Below, one piece after another: positions 35,740-44,647 of a DNA stretch of 64,000 bases (position 1 is its first letter; each line of letters opens with the position of its first letter). The position numbers were made by a program, and so were the translations under genes. The notes under the pieces are model-generated. The model did no database searches. It saw nothing but the letters and a program-made list of their open reading frames with translations, and was not told where the DNA came from. Source of the DNA: Lichenicola sp965198575 (GTDB lineage: Bacteria; Pseudomonadota; Alphaproteobacteria; Acetobacterales; Acetobacteraceae); the NCBI RefSeq assembly GCF_965198575.1, contig NZ_OZ240671.1, positions 248,001 to 312,000 on the forward strand. The letters run 5' to 3'.

Positions 35740-36190
35740 CCTGACGGACGCCGGATCGGCGTGCCCCGCATCATGCTGGTGCGGCAGAAGCCGGGCGCCG
35801 CCAAGGGCGTGATGTTCATCACCATCGAGGACGAGACGGGCGTCGCCAGCCTCGTCCTGTGGCCGAACTGCTTCGAGAAACATCGCCGCATGGTTCTGCT
35901 GTCCGGGATGATCGCCTGCCACGGCAAAGTCCAACGCGAGGGCGAGGTGGTCCATGTCGTCACGGGCAGGCTCGAGGACCTGACGGCATTGCTGCGGTCG
36001 ATCGGCAACAAGGACGACCCGTTCCGGATCCAGCACAGACCGGGGGATGGCGCGACGCATTCGGCGTTGCGGGCTCCACAAGACGGGCCTGGGGCTGGAT
36101 CGGCGGATGGCCAGTCCGCAACAACTACGTGCCGGACCTGCGGATCGGGTGCGGCATCAAGGTGCGGACGCGAGGCTTCCCCGGGATACA
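35740..36190 (+). pseudogene. dnaE2: Remnant of error-prone DNA polymerase DnaE2, C-terminal end
   Basis: The rightward frame reads VPDGRRIGVPRIMLVRQKPGA, then GVMFITIEDETGVASLVLWP and VQREGEVVHVVTGRLEDL, which is the C-terminal OB-fold of DnaE2 (ImuC), the mutagenesis polymerase used in SOS repair. More than 900 N-terminal residues are missing. After about 36050 the similarity moves to another frame, ending VPDLRIGCGIKVRTRGF, close to the normal DnaE2 terminus, so there is also a frameshift. No imuA or imuB partner is seen. It is a dead fragment carried here by rearrangement. Confidence 0.8.
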
Positions 36191-36394
36191 GTCGCATCAC
36201 GGTCCTACCCAAGCCGAACGAGTTCGAGCGAGACGGCGGCCAGCCAAGCAATGGAGCCTCGGAGGCGTGCTCTTCCTGATCTGGACGCCCTCAGTGCGGT
36301 GTCGGACTTTACACCCTCCGGCGGTGGGAGCAGGCTGCCCACCAAGCGAATAATTGCCCATGCTCGAGCAAACGAGCGGGGCGGGAGTGTCCAG

Positions 36395-37117
36395 ATGCCA
36401 CTCGTCCTCGATGCCCATAATCACGTCGGAGACCGCCCCGGCGCGCGTCAGACCGGGCCCGACCTAGTTGCGAAGATGGACCAGGCCGGCATCGATCGCG
36501 CCGTGATCTTCCCGTTCGTCGAGGGCAACTTTACCAACGACGCGATCAAGGTCGCCGTGGACACCTGCCCCGACAGGCTGATCCCCTATTGCGCGGTCAA
36601 TCCATGGCAACCGGGCGCCGCTGACGAGGTCCGGCGGTGCGTGCGAGATTGGGGTTTCCGCGGCCTCAAGCTGCACCCGACGCTCAACGGCTTCCATCTG
36701 TCGGATCCGAAACTCGTCGATCCGCTCTTCGAGGAAGCCCAGTCGCTCGGCATCCCGGTCATCGCGCACGGCGCCAGCGACCTCTACAACAGCCCGCCCG
36801 AGTTCGCCGAGATGGCCCGACGCTTCCCGAAGGTCCGCCTGCTGATGGCGCACATGGGCTTCTTCTGGTCGGTGGAGCAGGCCATCGCCTACGCGGCCGC
36901 CCTCCCCAATTTGTATCTCGAGACCTCGCGCGCCCCCATCTTCGAGATCACCACCGCGGTGGCGGCACTGGGTCCCGACAAGGTCGTCTGGGGTACCGAC
37001 TCGCCCTTCGTCGATTACGAGTGGGAGTATCGCAAGATGGAGCGATGCAGCCCGGATCCGGGCGTGCGACGACGGGTCCTCGGCGAGACGATGGCCGAGA
37101 TGCTCGGCCTTGGCTGA
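36395..37117 (+). CDS. Amidohydrolase-family metal-dependent hydrolase
   Basis: A 240-residue TIM-barrel hydrolase of the amidohydrolase-2 type (PF04909). ATG 36395 has GGGAG eight bases upstream; upstream codons of the open frame are noise. The metal-binding motif is DAHNHVG at residues 5-11, GLKLHPTLNGF and PVIAHGAS follow, then LLMAHMGFFW, and the catalytic Asp in WGTDSPF. Such enzymes hydrolyse lactones or decarboxylate small acids. It is the first gene of a four-gene cassette with a regulator, a transporter and a lactonase-like enzyme. Compared with usual members (~280 residues) it is slightly short but complete. Confidence 0.87.
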   Translation: MPLVLDAHNHVGDRPGARQTGPDLVAKMDQAGIDRAVIFPFVEGNFTNDAIKVAVDTCPDRLIPYCAVNPWQPGAADEVRRCVRDWGFRGLKLHPTLNGFHLSDPKLVDPLFEEAQSLGIPVIAHGASDLYNSPPEFAEMARRFPKVRLLMAHMGFFWSVEQAIAYAAALPNLYLETSRAPIFEITTAVAALGPDKVVWGTDSPFVDYEWEYRKMERCSPDPGVRRRVLGETMAEMLGLG

Positions 37118-38108
37118 CAGGCCCGGCCCGCTACCGACCTCCATCGCAGGCGCCGGCGCGCCGGAGATCCTGAGCGACAAGCGTCTCGAACTCGCGGCCC
37201 GTGCCGCCTGGCTCTACCACGCCAAGGGACAACGCCAGGAGGACATCGCGCGCACCCTCGGCCTGTCGCGTCAGGTGGTCCAGCGCCTGATCACCACCGC
37301 TGCCGCAGAGAAACTCATCCGGTTCCAGCTGCTGCATCCGCTGGCATCGTGCATCGCGCTCGCCGACCAGCTGACCGACCGCTTCCACCTGGCGTCCGTC
37401 GAAGTGGTGCCGAGCGTCGATGACCGCCGAGAGAACGTCTCCTCGATCGCCGATGCCGCCGCCTGCAGCCTCGAGACGCTGCTGCTGAAGACCGACCCGG
37501 TGATCGTCGGGATCGGCGGTCAGCGCGTCATCCGCGACGCGACCCTGCGCGTAGCCTCGATGTACCGGCCGATGCATCGCCTGGTGTCGCTGATGGGAAA
37601 CATGACCCGGGAGGGGCGTGCCAGCCACTATGACAGCATCATGGGCCTGGCCAATCGCGTCGGAGCGCAGTGCTACCCGCTGCCGATGCCGGTCGTGGCG
37701 GAAAGCATCGAGGCGAAGAGGGTTCTGCAGGCCCAGCCTGCCTATCGCCTTTGCGCGGCGCTCGTCGGCGATGCCGATCTGCTGATGACCGGCATCGGCT
37801 ATTTCGACGGCGCGGCGCCGCTGCTGCGTGACGGCTTCGTGACCGAGCCAGAGCTCATGCGCGCGTTGCAGCTCGGCGCAGTCGGCGAGATCCGCGGCTA
37901 CTGCTTCGATGCCGAGGGCCGCATCGTCGACGCCCCGCATCACGCGCGCCTGACATCGTTCCCGCTGACCGTGCCGGCTGCCGCGCGCACCATCATCGTG
38001 CAGTGCGGCGCGCGGCGGGTGCCGGCCTTGCGCGCCGCCCTGCAGGGCAGCTTGGCCAACGGCCTAATCACCGACGAGGAGACGGCACAGCTGCTGCTCG
38101 AGCCATAG
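37110..38108 (+). CDS. SorC-type sugar-binding transcriptional regulator (second copy in window)
   Basis: A 332-residue regulator beginning at a TTG (37110) that overlaps the amidohydrolase end by 8 bp. The helix-turn-helix is clear: AAWLYHAKGQRQEDIARTLGL then SRQVVQRLITTA. The remaining ~270 residues form the SorC-type effector domain (GIGGQRVIRDATLRVAS, VSLMGNMTREGRASHYDS). Although related in layout to the regulator at 29.4 kb, it is transcribed together with its presumed targets rather than divergently. Confidence 0.88.
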   Translation: MADRPGPLPTSIAGAGAPEILSDKRLELAARAAWLYHAKGQRQEDIARTLGLSRQVVQRLITTAAAEKLIRFQLLHPLASCIALADQLTDRFHLASVEVVPSVDDRRENVSSIADAAACSLETLLLKTDPVIVGIGGQRVIRDATLRVASMYRPMHRLVSLMGNMTREGRASHYDSIMGLANRVGAQCYPLPMPVVAESIEAKRVLQAQPAYRLCAALVGDADLLMTGIGYFDGAAPLLRDGFVTEPELMRALQLGAVGEIRGYCFDAEGRIVDAPHHARLTSFPLTVPAAARTIIVQCGARRVPALRAALQGSLANGLITDEETAQLLLEP

Positions 38109-38166
38109 CACTACTCGAACAACGACATGAAAGAGCCGCAAAGCGGCCATCAGGGGGAGAAGTATC

Positions 38167-39591
38167 ATGAACAGCGAAGGGCTCGTCGCCACGACCCGAG
38201 CACCCGGCACCGCCGGATTATTCACCCGGATCGGCGCCCGGGTATCCTGGGTGGCAATGGCCTATCTCTGGGTCATCTACATGCTCAATTCGAACATGCG
38301 CCAATGGTTCTCGATCGTGCAGCCCTCGCTGGTCGAGGAGTTCCACCTGACACCTGCGACGATGGGGCTCTATTCCGGACTGCTCACCGCAGCCGTCGGC
38401 GTGTCCGGCATCGCGTTCTCGCCGCTGCTCGTCGGCGGCGGACGCGGATGGGCACGCAAATATCGGCATCTGCCGATCGCGCTCTGCTACGGCTTCTTCT
38501 CCGTGCTGACCGGGATCGGCATGCTGACCACCAGTTTTGCCGTCATCTTCGTCTTCCAGCTCATCAAGAACCTGGCAAGCGGCGTCGGCGAAGTCGCGGA
38601 GGTCACCACCATCGCCGAATGGTGGCCGCTCGAGCGGCGCGGCTTCGCGCAGGGGCTGCACCACACGGCGTTCCCCTGGGGCTCGTTGATCGGCGGCCTC
38701 GCGATCTCGGCCGTCCTCGGCATCTTCGGCAGCACCCACTGGCGCTACATCTTCCTGATCCTGCCGTTCGCCCTGCTGCCGGTGCTGTTCCTCTTCTGGC
38801 GCTTCTCGACCTCGGAGAATTACACGCGCTTCGTCACCGACACCCGCGCCCGCAACCTGGCGCCGCCTCTCGCCGATGACGAGCAGACCTACCGCGCGCC
38901 ACCAGGCGCCTTCTGGCGGACGGTCCGCAATCCGAACGTGCTGGTCACCGCCATCGCGTCCGGTTTCGGCAATTTCAGTCTCTACGGGCTCGGCTTCTGG
39001 CTCCCAGCCTATCTCGCCTTCATCGTGCATTACCCGATCGCCAAGGTCGCGGCCTATTCCGTCCTGTTCACCATCACCGGCGGCATCGGCCAGATCGTCT
39101 GGGGGTCGATTTCCGACTTCTATGGCCGCAAGTTCAGCCTCGTGCTGATGTTCCTCTGGCTGACCGTCGCCTTCCTGCTGTTCCGCTTCGCAGGCGCCGG
39201 CCTCGCTGCCCTGATCGCCATCCAGCTGTTCGCAGGCATGGCCACGAACGGGATCTACCCCGTGCTCTACTCGATGGGCTCGGACTCCTGTGAGCGCGGC
39301 ACCATCACGATTGCCAACGGCCTGAACATCGGCGGCGTGATCCTAGGCGGCTGCGGCACCATCGTGGTCGGCGCCTTGATCCAGTGGGGCGGTGGTTATT
39401 CCTCCCCGGCCGGCTTCGCGCTAAGCCTGTACGTCCTGGCCGGCGCGATGGCCCTGTCGGCCGTGATGCTTGCGCTGTTCACGCGGGAAACCAACGGGCG
39501 CTTCATGCACCTCGACCGCGCCCTGGTGTCGCGCGAGTCCTGCCTGCGCAACAAGTATGTCCACAACAGTAACAGAGGCGATGTCCCATGA
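38167..39591 (+). CDS. MFS transporter
   Basis: A 474-residue major-facilitator protein with about twelve membrane segments. ATG 38167 has GGGGGAG nine bases upstream. The loop between segments 2 and 3 and the repeat after segment 8 (WGSISDFYGRKFSLVLM) carry the MFS signature. The style is that of organic-acid or oxalate/formate-type transporters. It overlaps the next gene by 4 bp as ATGA, so uptake and hydrolysis are coupled. The N-terminal ~30 residues are cytoplasmic. Confidence 0.9.
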   Translation: MNSEGLVATTRAPGTAGLFTRIGARVSWVAMAYLWVIYMLNSNMRQWFSIVQPSLVEEFHLTPATMGLYSGLLTAAVGVSGIAFSPLLVGGGRGWARKYRHLPIALCYGFFSVLTGIGMLTTSFAVIFVFQLIKNLASGVGEVAEVTTIAEWWPLERRGFAQGLHHTAFPWGSLIGGLAISAVLGIFGSTHWRYIFLILPFALLPVLFLFWRFSTSENYTRFVTDTRARNLAPPLADDEQTYRAPPGAFWRTVRNPNVLVTAIASGFGNFSLYGLGFWLPAYLAFIVHYPIAKVAAYSVLFTITGGIGQIVWGSISDFYGRKFSLVLMFLWLTVAFLLFRFAGAGLAALIAIQLFAGMATNGIYPVLYSMGSDSCERGTITIANGLNIGGVILGGCGTIVVGALIQWGGGYSSPAGFALSLYVLAGAMALSAVMLALFTRETNGRFMHLDRALVSRESCLRNKYVHNSNRGDVP

Positions 39592-40373
39592 ATTCCACAG
39601 GTTTCGTGAAGCGCCTCTGGGCGTTGGAAGGTGGCACGCTGCAGGACGACCGCGGTGCGCTGGTGGTCGGCGAGTCCGGGGCCATCACCCTGCCCTGCCC
39701 GAGCTTCCTGATCGAACACGAGCGCGGCCTCGTGCTGATGGATACCGGCCTGGTGCCCGGCGCTGCCGAAGACCCGATCGCCGTCTATGGCGAGATGGGC
39801 AGGAAGCTGAGCGTATCGCTCACGCAGGCGCAGCGCGTCGACAGGCAGATCGAGGCGCTGGGTTTTGCCGTCAGCGACGTGAAGCACGTCATCATGAGCC
39901 ACCTGCACTGGGACCACACCGGCGGGATGTATCTGTTCCCGCACGCTGAGTTCCACGTCATGAGCGGTGAGCTCCAGTACGCGCACTGGCCGCTCCCGGC
40001 CGGGCCGCTCTATCGCCTGGAGGACATTACCCCGACGCGGGGCTTCAAATGGAACGAGATCGAGGGGCCGGAACTCGACTTCTTCGGCGACGGCAGCCTG
40101 GTGATCCTGCACATGCCGGGTCACAGCCCTGGCAATGCGAGCCTGCTGGTGCGCCTGCAGAGCCGCACCATCCTGCTCGCCGCCGACAGCGCGCATCTGC
40201 GGTCCGGCTACCTGTCGGACCTGCCGATGCCGTCGGACTGGAACACGCTGCAGTCCGTGCAGTCGCTGCGCCGTCTCCGCCAGATCGCGAGGAGCCACGA
40301 TGCGATGGTCTGGATCCTGCACGATCCCGAGGATTGGGCGGAATACAGGCACGCCCCGGATTTCTACGAGTAG
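39588..40373 (+). CDS. MBL-fold metallo-hydrolase, N-acyl homoserine lactonase-like
   Basis: A 261-residue metallo-beta-lactamase-fold enzyme. The dinuclear zinc motif HLHWDH is at residues 105-110, with the later ligands His in GHSPGN and Asp in LLAADSAHL, and a terminal His in ILHDPEDW. The pattern is that of the AiiA/AttM lactonase branch, which opens gamma-lactone rings, including quorum-sensing lactones. Here the operon context, with a regulator, importer and amidohydrolase, suggests catabolism of a lactone-containing compound rather than signal quenching. Confidence 0.88.
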   Translation: MNSTGFVKRLWALEGGTLQDDRGALVVGESGAITLPCPSFLIEHERGLVLMDTGLVPGAAEDPIAVYGEMGRKLSVSLTQAQRVDRQIEALGFAVSDVKHVIMSHLHWDHTGGMYLFPHAEFHVMSGELQYAHWPLPAGPLYRLEDITPTRGFKWNEIEGPELDFFGDGSLVILHMPGHSPGNASLLVRLQSRTILLAADSAHLRSGYLSDLPMPSDWNTLQSVQSLRRLRQIARSHDAMVWILHDPEDWAEYRHAPDFYE

Positions 40374-40681
40374 GGGCCCGGAACCCTTCCTGCGGAGGCA
40401 GCTCTGTCTAGCTGAGCTCTGGGCTGGCTGTCATCAAAAGTTGGGGCAGACTTGTAGCCTTCGAAAGACCGAACTTGGCCGAAAGCGGCCTGTCCGCTTT
40501 AGAGCAGAAAGCGAAGGAAAGCAGACATAAGCCGCCAATCGCCGTTTTTCCCTGCTGTCGACCCAGTGCAGACGCCTGTGTCTGATAATGAGCGACACCA
40601 ATTTGCAGCTCAACCTGCCGGCAGTTTAGTTTCTGCCTGAAGCCATTGTTTGATAACATGTTGAGAAGGAAAAGTAGTTTG
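40374..40681. other. Intergenic stretch, composition shift
   Basis: No gene. The base composition changes here from ~65% GC to clearly A+T-richer sequence, marking a junction between the catabolic cassette and the following foreign gene. Confidence 0.45.
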
Positions 40682-41242
40682 ATGACGAACTTTGTTAGTC
40701 GTGCTTTGAAAAAGTCTTGGCGTATGAACGAAATGGCGTTCACGGTTGGCTTAGAAAAGCAAATCGATTGGCTTTCCAAAAGACTGCTAAGCCCTCAGAA
40801 TCTGTTCCACTACAGCAGCTATCAAAATCTCTCACAGTTTAGTACACCAGTAATTTGTAATGGCGCATCTGGTTCTACTAGCGTAAATCTTCTTGCTCCA
40901 AAGTTAAAACTGAACAACCCAATAAACTTTGTTCGGTTGTTTGGTAGAGATTTCCGGAACGTAGATTTGCAATTTCGTAACTGGCTCAAACCTTCACATT
41001 GGACGCAAATCAATCAAGAATACACATACTTCTTTGTAGGAGAACCTGATCAAATCAGACTTGATGCGCAAGCATTGCGCGTAAAGGGATTACACGGCCT
41101 ATGTAGGATTGAAGTGAAGGCTCAGGACTTAGTATCTCACTTACAAATCCATAATAAAAAGAGGATATTCTTTAGATCTGGAGACGGCGTCCTCATAATT
41201 TTAGGGGGATATCAAGGGCCTGCTACGGTAACGCCAATTTGA
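40682..41242 (+). CDS. Hypothetical A+T-rich gene, 186 residues
   Basis: Start ATG 40682 has AAGGA eleven bases upstream; 40658 is possible. The protein begins MTNFVSRALKKSWRMNEMAF and uses codons such as AAT, TTT and AAA that are rare elsewhere in the window, at roughly 40% GC. It is basic and rich in Asn and Phe, with RLFGRDFRNVDLQFRNWL in the middle and a C-terminal FFRSGDGVLIILGGYQG. No family recognised. It sits just ahead of the Bil operon with a 340-bp gap, so it may be an independent recent arrival. Confidence 0.55.
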   Translation: MTNFVSRALKKSWRMNEMAFTVGLEKQIDWLSKRLLSPQNLFHYSSYQNLSQFSTPVICNGASGSTSVNLLAPKLKLNNPINFVRLFGRDFRNVDLQFRNWLKPSHWTQINQEYTYFFVGEPDQIRLDAQALRVKGLHGLCRIEVKAQDLVSHLQIHNKKRIFFRSGDGVLIILGGYQGPATVTPI

Positions 41243-41586
41243 AAAATTATGCAAATTTTGCCCTTTACTTGGCTACGATACATTTACTCCACCAACGGCA
41301 CGCATATAGGTGGGTAGGTTGGCCGAAGGAGGAATGTCTGCTTCGAATTTAAACCTGGAACAGCGGGCATTCGGTCGCCTTCGCTAGCTCGGATCCCGCC
41401 TGCCCGATGCCGACGGCCGCGGCTACCGCTGAGCTCGACCGAGGTTATGAGAAGAGGATGGAGATCCACTACCGCGCGCAGAGCATTTCGCACTCTGACT
41501 GAAGACTCATTCCCCATTTTCGGGGCGCCACTTCGCTTGAGCTTCTGAAAGCGGCCGGTTCGCCGCCTGATCAGGAGCCAAGTTCC
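41243..41586. promoter_or_regulatory. Upstream region of the Bil operon
   Basis: This 344-bp interval must contain the promoter of the four-gene operon. No gene is supported. AGGAG at about 41573 serves the first gene. Confidence 0.4.
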
Positions 41587-42075
41587 ATGTCCCATACCGT
41601 CTTTATCACCGTCCAGGGTCACGACCATCTCGTCGAGGTCGACATGCCCGAGAACGCCTCTCTCGAGATCGTCCACGCCACTGTCAAGGCGGCGGGCATT
41701 GAAATCGACGAGGAGTTCATTCTCTTCCACGACGAGGACGACGAGCCGATCGACTGGCACGGCTCTAAGCGCCAGCACCACATGAAGCACGGCGCGAAGC
41801 TGCACCTCACCCGCTGCCGCAAGATCGACGTCACCATCCACTACCTCGAGCAGACTAAGCGCCACAGCTTCGCCCCCGGCGTCCGCGTGCGCCACGTCAA
41901 GGCGTGGGCGGTCGATCATTTCAAGCTGGCCGAGCGCGACGCCGCCGAGCACGTCCTGCAGGTCTACGGCGGCACCGACCGCCCGCCGACCGACATGCCG
42001 CTGCATAAGCTGGTCAAGCCCTGCCAATGCGAGGTGTCTTTCGACCTAGTCCCCGACATCCGCGTCGAGGGCTGA
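41587..42075 (+). CDS. bilA: BilA-like tandem ubiquitin-like protein
   Basis: A 162-residue protein made of two beta-grasp units: residues 3-75 (TVFITVQGHDHLVEVDM ... HGAKLHLTRC) and 79-158 (KIDVTIHYLEQTKRHSF ... CEVSFDLVP). It ends in Gly (IRVEG), consistent with a C-terminus that can be activated and conjugated. Two fused ubiquitin-like domains followed by E2, JAB peptidase and E1 genes is the layout of the Bil (bacterial ISG15-like) antiphage system, in which the modifier is attached to phage tail proteins and spoils virion assembly or entry. ATG 41587 has AGGAG nine bases upstream. It is the first gene of the operon. Confidence 0.85.
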   Translation: MSHTVFITVQGHDHLVEVDMPENASLEIVHATVKAAGIEIDEEFILFHDEDDEPIDWHGSKRQHHMKHGAKLHLTRCRKIDVTIHYLEQTKRHSFAPGVRVRHVKAWAVDHFKLAERDAAEHVLQVYGGTDRPPTDMPLHKLVKPCQCEVSFDLVPDIRVEG

Positions 42076-42076
42076 G

Positions 42077-42562
42077 GTGAATCCGCCCGTCGGCCCCTGC
42101 CAACTGCTGCTCTCGCGCGATCTGGCCGCACCTGAGTTCCGGTGTGGCCAGTTCGACGGGCGGTGGCGCCTCGTCTGTCAAGCTTGGCCCTACCTGGTTA
42201 TCGCCCTGTCGGCCGCGCCGCGCCCGAACTCGCCGGCCGAGTTCGGACTGCGCTTCGAATGCAGCGGCTATCCCCAGGTCGCTGTCACCGCGCAGCCCTG
42301 GAACCTTGCGACCGACGGGCCGCTCGCGGCGCACCTGTGGCCGCGCGGCAAGCTGATCCTGCCCTCGGTCTTCCGGCCTGGGTGGCGGGGCGGTACTTGC
42401 CTCTACCTCCCGTGCGATCGCGCCTCCATGAACGGGCACGACATCTGGGTGCACCAGCACCCAAACCGCCTGTGGCAACCAGCCCGCGGCATCATCTGCT
42501 ACTTGGAGCAAGTCCATGACCTTCTCAATCAGGGCGATTATACGGGCACTGTCGCGGCGTGA
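42077..42562 (+). CDS. bilB: BilB-like E2 ubiquitin-conjugating-type enzyme
   Basis: A 161-residue protein from GTG 42077, one base after the bilA stop. The fold pattern is that of a bacterial E2: a beta meander (WRLVCQAWPYLVIALSAA), a PQVAVTAQPWNL segment and a C-terminal block CLYLPCDRASMNGHDIW in which one of the cysteines is the likely thioester residue. QHPNRLWQPARGIICYLEQ is the closing helix typical for E2 proteins in these operons. It would accept the ubiquitin-like modifier from the E1 and hand it to the target. Assignment rests partly on the operon order. Confidence 0.8.
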   Translation: MNPPVGPCQLLLSRDLAAPEFRCGQFDGRWRLVCQAWPYLVIALSAAPRPNSPAEFGLRFECSGYPQVAVTAQPWNLATDGPLAAHLWPRGKLILPSVFRPGWRGGTCLYLPCDRASMNGHDIWVHQHPNRLWQPARGIICYLEQVHDLLNQGDYTGTVAA

Positions 42563-43046
42563 CCGCGGCATTCACTTCGGGCCCGAACGCTGGGTCAGCC
42601 TACTGGCCGAACTCGACCGCCGCGGTGGGCGCCGGCACGAGGCCGGCGCGTTCCTTCTCGGCGCCCGCACAGGCCACCTCCGCGAGGTGCAGGATGTCGT
42701 CTTCTACGACGACCTGGACCCGGAGGCCTATAGCTCCGGCGTCTGCATTCTCCACGCGCCAGCGTTCGCGGCGCTGTGGTCCATGTGCCGTGCGCGCGGC
42801 CTGACCGTCGTCGGCGACGTCCACACCCACCCTAAAAGCGCTTTCCAGAGCGAGGCCGACCGCACCAACCCAATGGTCGCGCGCGATGGCCACATCGCAA
42901 TCATCGTGCCGAACTTCGCTACGGGTCGGCCGGCGCGCAAGACGCTCGGCGTCTTCGAGTACCGGGGTAACCACGCCTGGACCGACCACTCTGGCGCCCG
43001 CGCGCGTCGCTTTCTGCACAACGACTTATGGAGCAAGTTCCTATGA
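42516..43046 (+). CDS. bilC: BilC-like JAB/JAMM metallopeptidase (deubiquitinase-type)
   Basis: A 176-residue JAB domain protein. ATG 42516 lies inside the end of bilB and has GGAG about eight bases upstream. The zinc site is complete: Glu in HEAGAFLLGA, then GDVHTHPKSAFQSEAD, the HxH...SxxD pattern with six residues before the Ser as in JAB proteins of bacterial ubiquitin-like operons. In Bil systems this peptidase trims the modifier precursor or removes it from targets. It overlaps bilB by 47 bp and bilD by 4 bp. Confidence 0.87.
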   Translation: MTFSIRAIIRALSRRDRGIHFGPERWVSLLAELDRRGGRRHEAGAFLLGARTGHLREVQDVVFYDDLDPEAYSSGVCILHAPAFAALWSMCRARGLTVVGDVHTHPKSAFQSEADRTNPMVARDGHIAIIVPNFATGRPARKTLGVFEYRGNHAWTDHSGARARRFLHNDLWSKFL

Positions 43047-44422
43047 CGACTGATCCCGATCGCCTGCACCGCACGGCAAAATACTTCATGGATAGCGGGC
43101 GGGCGGCGACCGCCGAGGGCGCGCTCGACATGCTCTCCCGCTTCGGCATGACGATCATCGTGGACGCGGCGAACGCAACAACCCGGAACGGCCAGACCGC
43201 GCTGCTTACTTTGGTCAATGCCGCCCGGCGCACGATGCTCGGCGGCATCGAGGTCGAGGGAGTCAGCGATCAGCCCATTGTGACGGCCCTTTCGACCCAG
43301 ACGACCTTAGGCGCCGCGATCGCGGCTTTTGGCGGAACCTGCGTCGGGTGCGCACGCAACGATTGGCCCTGCGCGATCATCGGCGACGCCGCGCCGCCGG
43401 CCGGTCCCGCACCCGCTTGGCGCTTGCAGTGGGCGGGCTGGCGCGGCGGCGTCGTTCCCGCATCGTGGACCCCGGTTGCCGCCTGCAACGCGATCCCGCT
43501 CGCGCCGGCAATGGCCGCAGCCGCCTGCATAGGCGAGGTCTTCGCCTGGCACGCCGGCGACCATGACATGGCGGGTCGACGCGCGTCGGGCCTATCGATC
43601 TGGAACCCGGGCGCGCCCTGGACCGACGCTGATCCTACCGAACCGCCGCTGACCCACCTTCCCGCCAAGCTCTGGCTGATCGGCCTGGGCAACCTCGGCC
43701 AGGCCTTCGCCTGGTGCCTCGCCTCGTTGCCATACCCCGCAGGGGCGCAGACAACGCTGATGCTTCAAGACTTCGACCGGATGTCGGAAGCCAATGACAG
43801 CACCTCGCTGCTGGCGGTGCCCCAGCAGCCTACCGCGCTGAAGACCCGCTGGGTCGGCGACTGGCTCGAACGCCGCGGTTTCGACGTCCGGCACGAGGAG
43901 CGGCGGTTCGGTGAATGGACCCGGCGCCACCACTTCGAGCCCGGCGCCGCACTATGCGGCGTGGACAACGCGGTTGCCCGCGCGGCGCTGGAAGACGCGG
44001 GTTTCAATCTAGTGGTGGAAGCCGGCCTCGGCGGCGGGACGCAGGGGTTCCGCAATTTCTCGCTGCACTGCTTCCCCGGTCCCAAGCGCGCTGGGATGAT
44101 CTGGGGAGGCGCCGCGGCAACGGCGACCGCCCCCGACGTCTCGACCATGCCGGCCTACCAGGCGATGAAGGACAAAGGGGTCGAGGGATGTGGCCTGACA
44201 CTGATCGCGTCCCGCACGATCGGCGTGCCCTTCGTCGGACTAACCGCGGCGATGCTCGCAGTCGGCGAACTGCTGCGGCGGCTACACGGCGGCGGCGCGA
44301 TGGAGGTGGTGTCGGGGTCGCTGATGGCGCTCGAGGACACCGTCGCCTTCGTTGGCGCGCCCGAGCCCTACGCCCATGGCCATGTCGACGTCGACCCTGC
44401 CAACCTAGCGGAGGCGGCCTGA
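43043..44422 (+). CDS. bilD: BilD-like E1 (ThiF-fold) activating enzyme
   Basis: A 459-residue protein. I chose ATG 43043 (MTTDPDRLHRTAKYF), which overlaps the bilC stop as ATGA and has GGAG nine bases upstream. The N-terminal ~210 residues are a helical and alpha/beta extension containing several Cys; the C-terminal half is a ThiF/E1 Rossmann domain with LIGLGNLGQAF, the acidic DFDRMSEANDSTS nucleotide segment and a late Cys in GVEGCGLTLIASRTIG that may be catalytic. It would adenylate the C-terminal Gly of BilA and load the E2. It closes the operon. Confidence 0.87.
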   Translation: MTTDPDRLHRTAKYFMDSGRAATAEGALDMLSRFGMTIIVDAANATTRNGQTALLTLVNAARRTMLGGIEVEGVSDQPIVTALSTQTTLGAAIAAFGGTCVGCARNDWPCAIIGDAAPPAGPAPAWRLQWAGWRGGVVPASWTPVAACNAIPLAPAMAAAACIGEVFAWHAGDHDMAGRRASGLSIWNPGAPWTDADPTEPPLTHLPAKLWLIGLGNLGQAFAWCLASLPYPAGAQTTLMLQDFDRMSEANDSTSLLAVPQQPTALKTRWVGDWLERRGFDVRHEERRFGEWTRRHHFEPGAALCGVDNAVARAALEDAGFNLVVEAGLGGGTQGFRNFSLHCFPGPKRAGMIWGGAAATATAPDVSTMPAYQAMKDKGVEGCGLTLIASRTIGVPFVGLTAAMLAVGELLRRLHGGGAMEVVSGSLMALEDTVAFVGAPEPYAHGHVDVDPANLAEAA

Positions 44423-44647
44423 CCGACGAGGGTTCAGGCGGCTGGCTCATCGGCTGGTTTCGCCGGATGACTGTGTAAGACGACGTCCGCGTTCTTATCG
44501 ACCGCCTTACGCCGAGCCAGAAGACGCACGAACTGTCGGACCCCAACGAGTTCGAACGGCGCAAGGACATCTGCTTGATTTGCTGTGCCGAGAAGCTGGT
44601 CATCCGGCGGGTGGAGTGACGGCGAGGAAACTGAACCACCCCGCGAG

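Noticed and set aside
41587..44422. Type II CBASS with E1/E2/JAB accessory genes
   Set aside because: No cyclase or effector gene is present, and the first gene is a tandem ubiquitin-like protein, which fits Bil better.
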